Shown one piece after another: positions 8,202-16,260 of a stretch of DNA of 64,000 nt; positions within the stretch are counted from its first letter, which is position 1; each line of letters starts with the position of its first letter. The stretch is from positions 124,108-188,107 of the forward strand of contig NZ_LMCT01000045.1 of assembly GCF_001424875.1 (NCBI RefSeq). The letters are read 5' to 3'. The translations under genes were made by a program, and so were the position numbers. Origin of the DNA: Kitasatospora sp. Root107. GTDB lineage: Bacteria > Actinomycetota > Actinomycetes > Streptomycetales > Streptomycetaceae. The notes under the pieces are model-generated. The model had not been told where the DNA came from. It made no database searches and worked only from the letters and a program-made list of their open reading frames with translations.

Positions 8202-9161
8202 ATGGCACTGATCGAACTCGAGGACGTCCGCCGGGACTTCACCATCCGGACCCGGACCGGACGGCTGCGCCGGGAGAAGCGGGTGGTGCACGCGGTGGAC
8301 GGGCTGAGCTTCACCGTCGGCGCGGGCGAGTGCGTCGGCTACATCGGCCCGAACGGCGCGGGCAAGTCCACCACGATCAAGATGCTCACCGGCATCCTGG
8401 TGCCCACCGCGGGCCGGCTCCGGGTGGCCGGGGTCGAACCGGCCAGGGAGCGGGTCGGGCTGGCCCGGCGGATCGGCGTGGTGTTCGGCCAGCGCACCAC
8501 CCTGTGGTGGGACCTGCCGCTGCGCGACAGCTACGAACTGGCGCGCAGGATCTACCGCATCCCGCCCGACCGGTACCGGGCCAACCTGGCGCGCTGTGTC
8601 GAACTGCTGGACCTGGGCGCCCTGTTGGACACCCCGGTCCGGCAGCTCTCGCTCGGCCAGCGGATGCGGGGGGACCTGGCGGCCGCCCTGCTGCACGACC
8701 CGCAGGTGCTCTACCTGGACGAACCCACCATCGGGCTGGACGTGGTGAGCAAGGCCAGGGTCCGGGAGTTCCTGCGCGAGGTGAACCGGGCGGAGGGCAC
8801 CACGGTGCTGCTCACCACCCACGACCTGACCGACATCGAGCAGCTCTGCGGCCGGGTGATGGTGATCGACCACGGCCGGGTGGTCTACGACGGCAGCCTG
8901 GACGGGCTGCACACGGCGGGCTGCAGCGAACGCACCCTGGTGGTCGACCTGGCCGAGCCCCGCCCCGCGATCACCGTGCCGGGCGCCCGGGTGGTCCGGG
9001 TCGAGGGCCCCCGGCAGTGGCTGGCCTTCCCGGCCGAGCAGAGCGCCGCCCCGCTGGTCGCGGCGGTGGCCGAGCGCTACCCACTGGTCGACCTGTCGGT
9101 CCGGGAACCGGCCATCGAGGACGTGATCGCCCGGATGTACGCGGAGGTGGCGATCGGCTGA
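8202..9161 (+). CDS. ABC exporter ATP-binding subunit
   Basis: The cytoplasmic ATPase that powers the exporter formed with the two preceding permeases; 319 residues. Walker A is GPNGAGKST, the signature is LSLGQ (Leu instead of the usual Gly at position 3), Walker B is VLYLDEP and the H-loop is TTHD. A C-terminal extension of about 90 residues after the ATPase core is usual for COG4586 proteins. Start ATG 8202 has GAAGGAG eight bases upstream; a TTG six bases earlier is less likely. The motif RTTLWWDLP after the Q-loop is typical of this subfamily. Confidence 0.88.
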   Translation: MALIELEDVRRDFTIRTRTGRLRREKRVVHAVDGLSFTVGAGECVGYIGPNGAGKSTTIKMLTGILVPTAGRLRVAGVEPARERVGLARRIGVVFGQRTTLWWDLPLRDSYELARRIYRIPPDRYRANLARCVELLDLGALLDTPVRQLSLGQRMRGDLAAALLHDPQVLYLDEPTIGLDVVSKARVREFLREVNRAEGTTVLLTTHDLTDIEQLCGRVMVIDHGRVVYDGSLDGLHTAGCSERTLVVDLAEPRPAITVPGARVVRVEGPRQWLAFPAEQSAAPLVAAVAERYPLVDLSVREPAIEDVIARMYAEVAIG

Positions 9162-9187
9162 GCCGGTCGGCCAGGGGTTCGACAGCC

Positions 9188-9214
9188 GTCACTCGCCCGG
9201 GTGGACCCGGTGAC
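9188..9214 (+). terminator. Possible hairpin after exporter operon
   Basis: A bulged inverted repeat (GTCA...TGAC outside, CCGGGT/ACCCGG inside) lies 27 bases after the ATPase stop. Weak terminator candidate. Confidence 0.3.
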
Positions 9215-9233
9215 TCCGGGGTGTCGTGGACCG

Positions 9234-9260
9234 TTGACACTCCGGATCACCGGACAGGCT
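9234..9260 (+). promoter_or_regulatory. Candidate promoter of the amino-sugar cassette
   Basis: A consensus -35 hexamer TTGACA (9234-9239) is followed 15 bp later by a weak -10-like CAGGCT (9255-9260), just before the GAGGAG ribosome binding site at 9264-9269. It suggests the cassette has its own promoter separate from the exporter operon. The spacing is short, so confidence is low. Confidence 0.3.
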
Positions 9261-9278
9261 TGTGAGGAGTGCGCGCGG

Positions 9279-10412
9279 ATGGCTCAGCTGGTCGGGGAGT
9301 CGGTGCCGACGGCCCGCTCCGGTGCCGGGGTGGCGGGTGCCGGGGTGGTGCCGGTGGCGCGGCCGGTGATCGGGGAGGCGGAGATCGCCGCCGCGGTCCG
9401 GGTGCTGCGCAGCGGGTCGGTCGTCCAGGGCCCGGAAGTGGCCGCCTTCGAGCGGGAGTTCGCCGAGCTGGTGGACGGCAGGCACTGCGTGGCGGTCAAC
9501 TCGGGCACCTCCGCCCTGCAGTTGGCGCTGACGGCGCTCGGAATCGGGCCCGGCGACGAGGTGGTGGTGCCGTCCTTCTCGTTCGCTGCCACCGCCAACG
9601 CCGTCCGGCTGGTCGGCGCCGAGCCGGTCTTCGCCGACATCGACCCCGACAGCTTCTGCCTCGACCCGGCGGCGGTGCTGGCCGCGATCGGCCCGCGGAC
9701 CGCCGCCCTGCTCCCGGTCCACCTCTACGGGCACCCGGCGTCGATGGCCGAGCTGACCCGACTGGCCGTCAGGAACGGTCTGGCCGTGGTCGAGGACGCC
9801 TGCCAGGCGCACGGTGCCACCCTGGACGGCCGGCCGGTGGGATCGTTCGGCGCCGCCGGGTGTTTCAGCTTCTACCCGACCAAGAACATGCACGCCCTGG
9901 AGGGCGGCATGGTCACCGTCGCAGACCCGGCGCTGGCGCGGAAGCTGCGGCTGCTGCGCAACCAGGGGATGGAGCAGCCCTACCGGAACGAGATCGTCGG
10001 GGCCAACCTCCGGATGACCGACGTCTCGGCGGCGGTCGGCCGGGTGCAGCTCGGCCGGCTGCCCGAGGCGACCGAGCGCCGCCGGGCCAACGCCGCCATG
10101 CTGGATTGGGAGTTGGCCGCCACCGGTCTCGGCCTCCCGCCGGTGGCGGCCGGGGCCCGGCACGTCTACCACCAGTACACCGTCCGGGTGCGCGCCGAAC
10201 GGGACCGGTTCCGCCGGGAGTTGGCCGAGGCCGGGGTGGGGTCCGAGGTGTACTACCCGGTGCCGATCCACCGGCTGCCGCCCTACCCGGGGCGGTGGGA
10301 GCTGCCCGAGACCGAACGGGCGGCCGCCGAGGTGGTCGCGTTGCCGGTGCACCCCACCCTGTCGGAGGCCGAACTGGCCCTGGTGGTCCGGGCGGTGCGG
10401 CGTGCGGTCTGA
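9279..10412 (+). CDS. DegT/DnrJ/EryC1 (WbpE-like) sugar aminotransferase
   Basis: A PLP-dependent aminotransferase that converts a keto-sugar nucleotide to an amino-sugar nucleotide; 377 residues, cytoplasmic. Family motifs: NSGTSALQLAL, DEVVVPSFSFAATANA, VEDACQAHGA and the PLP lysine in FSFYPTKNMHALEGG. Start ATG 9279 has GAGGAG nine bases upstream. It opens a four-gene cassette. The next gene, a Gfo/Idh/MocA oxidoreductase, overlaps it by 11 bp. With a 3-oxidase and a UDP-sugar 6-dehydrogenase alongside, the likely reaction is transamination at C3 of a UDP-2-acetamido-hexuronate, as done by WbpE. That substrate is an inference from context. Confidence 0.85.
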   Translation: MAQLVGESVPTARSGAGVAGAGVVPVARPVIGEAEIAAAVRVLRSGSVVQGPEVAAFEREFAELVDGRHCVAVNSGTSALQLALTALGIGPGDEVVVPSFSFAATANAVRLVGAEPVFADIDPDSFCLDPAAVLAAIGPRTAALLPVHLYGHPASMAELTRLAVRNGLAVVEDACQAHGATLDGRPVGSFGAAGCFSFYPTKNMHALEGGMVTVADPALARKLRLLRNQGMEQPYRNEIVGANLRMTDVSAAVGRVQLGRLPEATERRRANAAMLDWELAATGLGLPPVAAGARHVYHQYTVRVRAERDRFRRELAEAGVGSEVYYPVPIHRLPPYPGRWELPETERAAAEVVALPVHPTLSEAELALVVRAVRRAV

Positions 10413-11415
10413 CGGCAGAGGCACCGGGCGGGGGAGGCCGCTGCGGGCGGGGCTGATCGGCCTCGGCGCGATGGGACGCAACCACGCCCGGGTGCTGGGC
10501 GAGCTGGCGGGGGTCGAACTGGTCGGCGTGGTGGACCCGGCGGGCGGCATGGCGCCGGGTGGCGTCCCGGTGCTGGCCGACCTCAACGACCTGCTCGCGC
10601 TGGGCGTCGACTACGCGGTGGTGGCCTGCCCGACCGCTCAGCACGAGAGCATCGGCCTCCGGCTGGCCGTCGCCGGGGTGCCCGCGCTGATCGAGAAGCC
10701 ACTCGCGCACGACGCCCGGGCCGCCCGCCGGCTGGTGGACGCCTTCCGGGGCCAGGTCGCCGGGGTCGGCCACGTCGAGCGCTACAACCCGGCCCTCCAG
10801 CAGCTCAGGGCCAGGCTGGCGAGCGGCGAACTCGGCGAGGTGTACCAGGTGTCGACCCGCCGTCAGGGCCCGTTCCCCCGCCGGATCGCCGATGTCGGCG
10901 TGGTCAAGGACCTGGCCACCCACGACATCGACCTGACCGGCTGGATCACCGGCCAGGCGTACGCCTCGGTGGCGGCCAGGACGGTGCGCAAGAGCGGCCG
11001 CCCGTACGAGGACATGGTGGCCGTCGTCGGCACGCTGGCCGACGGCACCATGGTCAGCCACCTGGTGAACTGGCTCAGCCCGCAGAAGGAGCGGTACGTC
11101 GCGGTGACCGGCGAGCGCGGCTGCCTGGTCGCCGACACGCTGACCGCCGACCTGACCCTCCAGGTGAACGGCGCGGTGGCCACCGAGTGGGACACCGTCC
11201 GCACCTTCCGGGGAGTGACCGAGGGCGACGTGATCCGGTACGCCTTCCCGAAACGGGAGCCGCTGATGAGCGAGCACGAACAGTTCCGCGAGGCGGTGGC
11301 CGGGCGCCCGGCCGAGACCGTCGCGCTGACCGAGGGCCTGCACACGGTCGAGGTGGCCGAGTCGGTGCTGGCCGCCGCCGGGCGGCAGAGCCTGCTGGGG
11401 GCGGTGGCCCGATGA
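10402..11415 (+). CDS. Gfo/Idh/MocA oxidoreductase (WbpB-like)
   Basis: An NAD-dependent sugar oxidoreductase of 337 residues. The N-terminal Rossmann motif is GLIGLGAMGRNHARVL, followed by the family motif EKPLAHD (Glu-Lys-Pro) and the C-terminal substrate domain with the DLATHDIDLTGWITG segment. In the WbpB pathway the homologous enzyme oxidises C3 of UDP-N-acetyl-glucuronate before transamination by WbpE; this gene sits directly after the aminotransferase, with the start GTG 10402 inside its last codons. The following glycosyltransferase starts in an ATGA overlap, so expression is coupled. The exact substrate is inferred. Confidence 0.82.
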   Translation: MRSDGRGTGRGRPLRAGLIGLGAMGRNHARVLGELAGVELVGVVDPAGGMAPGGVPVLADLNDLLALGVDYAVVACPTAQHESIGLRLAVAGVPALIEKPLAHDARAARRLVDAFRGQVAGVGHVERYNPALQQLRARLASGELGEVYQVSTRRQGPFPRRIADVGVVKDLATHDIDLTGWITGQAYASVAARTVRKSGRPYEDMVAVVGTLADGTMVSHLVNWLSPQKERYVAVTGERGCLVADTLTADLTLQVNGAVATEWDTVRTFRGVTEGDVIRYAFPKREPLMSEHEQFREAVAGRPAETVALTEGLHTVEVAESVLAAAGRQSLLGAVAR

Positions 11416-12509
11416 GCACCCCCGACGTCACCGTGGTGATCGCGGTCTACAACACCATGCCGTACCTGACGGCCTGTCTGACCTCGCTGGTCGAACAGTC
11501 CATCGGCCGGGACCGGTTGGAGGTGGTCGCGGTCGACGACGGCTCCACCGACGACAGCGGCGCCGAGCTGGCCCGGTTCGCCCGGGAGCATCCGGGGCTG
11601 TTCCGGGTGGAGCGGCAGGCCAACTCCGGCGGCCCGGCCGCGCCCACCAACCGGGCGATGGAACTGGCCAGGGGGCGCTACGTGTTCTTCCTCGGCGCGG
11701 ACGACTGGCTCGGCCCACAGGCGCTGGAGCGGCTGGTCGCGATGGCCGACCGCTACCAGTCGGACGTGGTGCTCGGCCGGATGGTCGGGGTCGGCGGCCG
11801 GCAGGTCCCGCAGGGCATCTTCGACCGCACCGAGCCCTCGGTCGACTTCACCGACTCCGCGCTGGCCTGGGCGCTTTCGGACACCAAGCTGTTCCGCCGC
11901 GAGCCGCTGATCCGGCACGGGCTGCGCCGCCGGGAGGACCTGCCGGTCTACTCGGACATGTCCTTCACCTTGCAGGCTTGTCTGCACGCCCGGCGGATCT
12001 CGGTGCTGGCCGACTACGACTGCTACCACGCGGTCCTGCGAGCGGACCGGGCGAACACGACCGTACGCTCGAGCCCCTGGGACCGGCTGCGCGGCTTGGC
12101 GGAGAACCTTGCGGTGATCGACCGGCTCACCGAGCCCGGCGGTGAGGTGCGCCGGGCCCTGCACCGGCGTCATTTCGGCTGGGACGTACCGCAGTTGCTC
12201 CAGGCCGAGCTGCTCGGGCAGCCCGAGGCCGAGCAGCGTCACGTGGTGGCGGAGGTGGGCCGGCTGGTCCGCGAGCACTGCGACGTACTGGCCGAGCTGG
12301 CCGAGCCCGAGCGGCTCCGGCTGGAGCTGGCCCGGAGTGACCGGTACCGGGCGGTCCGGGGGTTGATCGAGGACGAACTCGGCCGGGGCACGCCACGGTT
12401 GGGGCTGCCCCGGCAGCTCTGGCGCGACATCGTCCCGGAACGGACCAGGCGCGAGCTGCGCCGACGGCAGAGCTGGCGCAGGTTCGCCAACCGGATGACC
12501 GGGAGTTGA
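11412..12509 (+). CDS. Family 2 glycosyltransferase
   Basis: An inverting GT-A glycosyltransferase of 365 residues. The nucleotide-binding region starts VTVVIAVYNTMPYLTACLTSL, with VAVDDGSTDDSG and the metal-binding FLGADDWL (DxD-like ADD). The C-terminal 130 residues are basic and helical, as in teichoic/teichuronic-acid type GT2 enzymes. No membrane helix was seen, so it is cytoplasmic or peripheral. It is encoded between the sugar-modifying enzymes and the dehydrogenase in overlapping fashion (ATGA at each junction), suggesting that it transfers the sugar made by the cassette. The acceptor is unknown. Confidence 0.85.
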   Translation: MSTPDVTVVIAVYNTMPYLTACLTSLVEQSIGRDRLEVVAVDDGSTDDSGAELARFAREHPGLFRVERQANSGGPAAPTNRAMELARGRYVFFLGADDWLGPQALERLVAMADRYQSDVVLGRMVGVGGRQVPQGIFDRTEPSVDFTDSALAWALSDTKLFRREPLIRHGLRRREDLPVYSDMSFTLQACLHARRISVLADYDCYHAVLRADRANTTVRSSPWDRLRGLAENLAVIDRLTEPGGEVRRALHRRHFGWDVPQLLQAELLGQPEAEQRHVVAEVGRLVREHCDVLAELAEPERLRLELARSDRYRAVRGLIEDELGRGTPRLGLPRQLWRDIVPERTRRELRRRQSWRRFANRMTGS

Positions 12510-13807
12510 TGTTGACGGTGGGACGGACGATCTGTGTGGTCGGTCTCGGCAAGATCGGGCTGCCGCTCGCGGTGCAGTGCGCCGGGAAGGGACACCGGGT
12601 GCTGGGTGCAGACACCGCGCCCTCGGTGGTCTGGCAGGTGAACGACGGCCAGGCGCCGTTCCCCGGCGAGGCGGGCCTGCCCGAGCGGCTGAAACTCGCC
12701 GTTGCCGCAGGGCAGTTGACGGCAATGGCGGACACCTCGGCGGCGGTCGCCGAGGCGGCGGCCGTGCTGGTCGCGGTGCCGCTGCTGACCGGTCCCGACG
12801 ACCGGCCCGACTTCACCCTGCTGGACGCCGCCACCGCTGCCGTGGCGGCGGGTCTGCGCCCCGGCACGCTGGTCAGCTACGAGACCACCCTGCCGGTCGG
12901 CACCACCGCCGGACGCCTGGCCACCCTGCTGGCCGAGGGCTCGGGCCTGCAGCCCGGCGCGGACTTCGGGTTGGTGTTCAGCCCCGAACGGGTCTCCTCC
13001 GGACGGGTCTTCGCCGATCTGCGCCGCTACCCGAAGCTGGTCGGCGGGATCGACGAGCGCTCCACCCGGCAGGGCGTCGAGTTCTACCGCGAGGTGCTGG
13101 ACTTCGACCCCCGCCCCGACCTGCCCCGCCCGAACGGCGTCTGGGCGCTCGGCTCGGCCGAGGCGGCCGAGTTCGCCAAACTGGCCGAGACCACCTACCG
13201 GGACGTCAACATCGGCTTGGCCAACCAGTTCGCCCGGTACGCCGACCGGATCGGGGTGGATCTCGCCGAGGTGATCGAAGCCTGCAACTCGCAGCCGTAC
13301 AGCCACCTGCACCAGCCCGGCGTCGCGGTCGGCGGCCACTGCATCCCGGTCTACCCGAGGCTCTACCTGTCCGGCGACCCGACCGCGACGGTGGTCGAGG
13401 CCGGCCGGGCGGCCAACCTGGCGATGCCCGAGTACGCGGTCGGGCGGCTGGCGGCGGCGCTCGGCGGGCTGGCCGGTCGAGGCGTGCTGGTGCTCGGCGC
13501 CGCCTACCGGGGCGGGGTCAAGGAGACCGCGTACTCCGGCGTCTTCCCGCTGGTGGCCGCGCTCCGGGCGGCCGGGGCGCGGCCGTACGTGGCCGATCCG
13601 CTGTACGGGGCCGAGGAGTTGACCGGGCTCGGCCTGCCGCCGCACCGGGGCGAACCGGTCGAGGCGGCGGTGGTGCAGGCCGACCACCCCGAGTACCGCA
13701 CCCTGGGGGCGGCCGACCTGCCGGGCGTCCGGGCGCTGCTCGACGGCCGCAGGGTCACCGACCCGGCGCGCTGGGCGGGTGTGCAGCGGATCGTGCTCGG
13801 CGCCTGA
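12509..13807 (+). CDS. UDP-sugar 6-dehydrogenase (WecC/WbpA family)
   Basis: Oxidises C6 of a UDP-hexose or UDP-N-acetylhexosamine to the uronic acid in two NAD-dependent steps. The 432-residue protein has the Rossmann motif VVGLGKIGLPLA, the central domain segment FSPERVSSGRV, helix residues KLAETTYRDVNIGLANQFA, and the catalytic cysteine in VGGHCIPVYP, the context typical of the WecC/WbpA/WbpO (N-acetylhexosamine) branch rather than UDP-glucose dehydrogenase. Start ATG 12509 overlaps the preceding TGA. It is the last gene of the cassette and would supply the uronate substrate for the oxidoreductase and aminotransferase. Confidence 0.87.
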   Translation: MLTVGRTICVVGLGKIGLPLAVQCAGKGHRVLGADTAPSVVWQVNDGQAPFPGEAGLPERLKLAVAAGQLTAMADTSAAVAEAAAVLVAVPLLTGPDDRPDFTLLDAATAAVAAGLRPGTLVSYETTLPVGTTAGRLATLLAEGSGLQPGADFGLVFSPERVSSGRVFADLRRYPKLVGGIDERSTRQGVEFYREVLDFDPRPDLPRPNGVWALGSAEAAEFAKLAETTYRDVNIGLANQFARYADRIGVDLAEVIEACNSQPYSHLHQPGVAVGGHCIPVYPRLYLSGDPTATVVEAGRAANLAMPEYAVGRLAAALGGLAGRGVLVLGAAYRGGVKETAYSGVFPLVAALRAAGARPYVADPLYGAEELTGLGLPPHRGEPVEAAVVQADHPEYRTLGAADLPGVRALLDGRRVTDPARWAGVQRIVLGA

Positions 13808-13814
13808 CGGCTGC

Positions 13815-14810
13815 TCACTCGTCGGGGTACCGCACCCCGATCTGGGCCCGGACGGCGTCCAGGGTCCGCATCACCGCGAGCGTGCCGTCCAGCGGCACCA
13901 GCGGCGACTCGGTCAGCCCCGCCCGCAGGCAGCGGACCACCTCGGCGGCCTCCAGCCCGAGCCCGTGGCCAGGGCCCCGGTCGAGCACGTACTCCTCGGC
14001 CGGCTTCCCGTCGCGGTGCAGCACGAAGCCGTTGGCCTGGAAGAAGTCGGCGGGCAGCTCGATCCGGCCGGTGCTGCCGTGCACCGAGGCCCGCTGACCG
14101 TATCCGGCCACCAGCGAGCAGCTGAGCAGCGACAGCGCACCGCCCGCGTGGCCCAGCACGATGGCGGTGTGCTCGTCCACGCCCTCGGGCGTCAGGGTGG
14201 CCACCGCCTTGACCTGCTCGGGCTCGCCCAGCAGCAGGTGGGCGAAGGAGACGGGGTAGACGCCCAGGTCCAGCAGGGCGCCGCCGCCCGCCGCCAGATC
14301 CCAGAGCCGGTGGGCGGGGTCGGCGACGGCTGGGAAGCCGAAGTCGGCGTGCACGGCCCGCACCTCGCCGATCGCGCCGTCCCGGACCAGCTCGACGATC
14401 CGGCGGACCGCCGGGTTGAGGTACATCCACATCGCTTCCATCAGGAAGCTCCGCTGCGCCCGGGCGGTGGCGACCAGCTGCTCGGCCTGACGGGCGTTCA
14501 GGGTGAACGGCTTCTCGCACAGCACCGCCTTCCCCGACTCGAGCATCAGCGTGGTGGCGGCCAGGTGGGCGGCGTGCGGGGTGGCCACGTACACCACGTC
14601 GATCCCGGGGTCGGCGGCCAGCTCCGCCCAGGAGCCGTACGCCCGGGGGATGCCGAAGCGGTCGGCGAAGGCCTGCGCCGAGCTCTCGGTCCGGGAGGCC
14701 ACGGCGGCCACCTCGGCGCCGGGAACGGCGAGCAGGTCCTCGGTGAAGGCGGCGGCTATCCCGCCGGTGGCGAGGATGCCCCAGCGGGTCGGTCGGTCGG
14801 AGCTGGTCAT
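13815..14810 (-). CDS. Gfo/Idh/MocA-family oxidoreductase
   Basis: An NAD(P)-dependent oxidoreductase of 331 residues, close to the dimeric dihydrodiol/1,5-anhydro-sugar dehydrogenase branch. The Rossmann motif is WGILATGGIAAAFTEDLL; EKPF follows, and the C-terminal domain has GALLDLGVYPVSFAHLLLG. Start ATG 14810 is preferred over GTG 14822 because AAAGG lies about 11 bases upstream of it. It is monocistronic and convergent with the sugar cassette (7 bp between stops), so it is probably not part of that pathway. Substrate unknown. Confidence 0.85.
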   Translation of the reverse strand: MTSSDRPTRWGILATGGIAAAFTEDLLAVPGAEVAAVASRTESSAQAFADRFGIPRAYGSWAELAADPGIDVVYVATPHAAHLAATTLMLESGKAVLCEKPFTLNARQAEQLVATARAQRSFLMEAMWMYLNPAVRRIVELVRDGAIGEVRAVHADFGFPAVADPAHRLWDLAAGGGALLDLGVYPVSFAHLLLGEPEQVKAVATLTPEGVDEHTAIVLGHAGGALSLLSCSLVAGYGQRASVHGSTGRIELPADFFQANGFVLHRDGKPAEEYVLDRGPGHGLGLEAAEVVRCLRAGLTESPLVPLDGTLAVMRTLDAVRAQIGVRYPDE

Positions 14811-14913
14811 CGTGCGTGACACCTTTCAACGGATTCCTGCACTGTCCCTGATCTGTCCCGGAGAAGCACGTGGCTTCGTCGGATGATCTGGCCGGTCGGG
14901 GCAGACTGTCGGA

Positions 14914-16215
14914 GTGAGCGTCGATCAGAAGGTCCGGCCCGGGGTCGGCTTGGGAGTCAGCTTCACGGCGGCCGACGAGGAGAAACGCCTGGGCGTCCGG
15001 CGGATGAAGCTGTTCGCCACCGGCCTGCTCGGGCTGGCCACCGTGGTGTTCGGTCTTGCCACCTGGGCCGACGCGGCCGGGGCCGGGCCGTGGGCCGGGT
15101 ATGTCGCGGCGGCGGCCGAGGCGGGCATGGTGGGTGCGCTGGCGGACTGGTTCGCCGTCACCGCGCTGTTCCGCCGCCCGTTCGGACTGCCGATCCCGCA
15201 CACCGCGATCATCCCGACCAAGAAGGACGCCTTCGGCCAGTCGCTGGGCGACTTCGTCGGCGACAACTTCCTCTCCGCCCCCGTGGTCCGGGACCGGCTG
15301 GCCCGGATCGGCATCGCCCGCAGGCTCGGCGAGTGGCTGGCCGCGCCGGGCAGTGCCGAGCGGGTCACCAGCGAGGCGGCGGCCGCGCTGCGCGGGGTGC
15401 TCGCGGTGCTCAACGACGACGACGTGCAGGCCGTGGTGGCCGAGGCGGTCACCCGGCGGGCGGCGGCCACCTCGGTGGCCGAACCGGCCGGGCGGCTGCT
15501 CGGCAAGGTGGTCGCCGACGGCGGGCACCACGGGGTGGTGGACCTGATCGCCGTCCGGGTGCACGACTGGCTGACGGAGCATCATGTGGACGTGGTCCAG
15601 CGGGTCACCCAGAAGACCCCGGGCTGGACGCCGAAGTTCATCGACCACCAGGTCGGCGAGCGGGTCTACAAGGAGCTGATGCGCTTCGTCACCGACATCC
15701 GGGACGATCCGCAGCACCCGGCCAGGGGCGCGGTCGACAACTTCCTGGCCGACTTCGCCACCGAGCTCCAGCAGGACCCGGCCACCATCGACCGGGTCGA
15801 GCGGGCCAAGGCCGAGCTGCTGGCCAGGCCCGAGGTGCAGGAGCTGATCGCCTCCTCCTGGGCGGCCGTCCGCACGCTGGTGCTGACCGCCGCCGAGGAC
15901 GAGCAGAGCGAGCTGCGCCGCCGGATCCGGGACGGGCTGCGCTCGTTCGGCCGACGGCTGGCCACCGACGACCGGCTGCAGGCGAAGACCGACGGCTGGC
16001 TGCAGGACGCCGCCGGGTACGTGGTGAAGACCTACCGGGCCGAGATCACCGCGCTGATCTCGGAGACCGTGGCGGGCTGGGACGCCGACGACGCCTCCCG
16101 CAAGATCGAGGCCAACGTCGGCCGTGACCTGCAGTTCATCCGGATCAACGGCACCGTGGTGGGTGCGCTGGCGGGGCTGCTGATCCACACCGTGGCCGTG
16201 GCGCTGGGTGGTTGA
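14914..16215 (+). CDS. DUF445 membrane protein
   Basis: Function unknown. 433 residues with two hydrophobic segments near the N-terminus (about 31-50 and 55-75), a long helical cytoplasmic or extracytoplasmic middle region and a final membrane segment (IRINGTVVGALAGLLIHTVAVAL). DUF445 hallmarks are ADWFAVTALFRRPFGLPIPHTAIIPTKKD near the N-terminus and the closing IRINGTVVG motif. The start GTG 14914 is followed by a hydrophilic leader of about 30 residues. It precedes the deaminase gene by 45 bp on the same strand. Confidence 0.88.
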   Translation: MSVDQKVRPGVGLGVSFTAADEEKRLGVRRMKLFATGLLGLATVVFGLATWADAAGAGPWAGYVAAAAEAGMVGALADWFAVTALFRRPFGLPIPHTAIIPTKKDAFGQSLGDFVGDNFLSAPVVRDRLARIGIARRLGEWLAAPGSAERVTSEAAAALRGVLAVLNDDDVQAVVAEAVTRRAAATSVAEPAGRLLGKVVADGGHHGVVDLIAVRVHDWLTEHHVDVVQRVTQKTPGWTPKFIDHQVGERVYKELMRFVTDIRDDPQHPARGAVDNFLADFATELQQDPATIDRVERAKAELLARPEVQELIASSWAAVRTLVLTAAEDEQSELRRRIRDGLRSFGRRLATDDRLQAKTDGWLQDAAGYVVKTYRAEITALISETVAGWDADDASRKIEANVGRDLQFIRINGTVVGALAGLLIHTVAVALGG

Positions 16216-16260
16216 GAGCGGGTTAGCATGGCGCGTCTGCGTCGTACGAAGGAGAACGAA

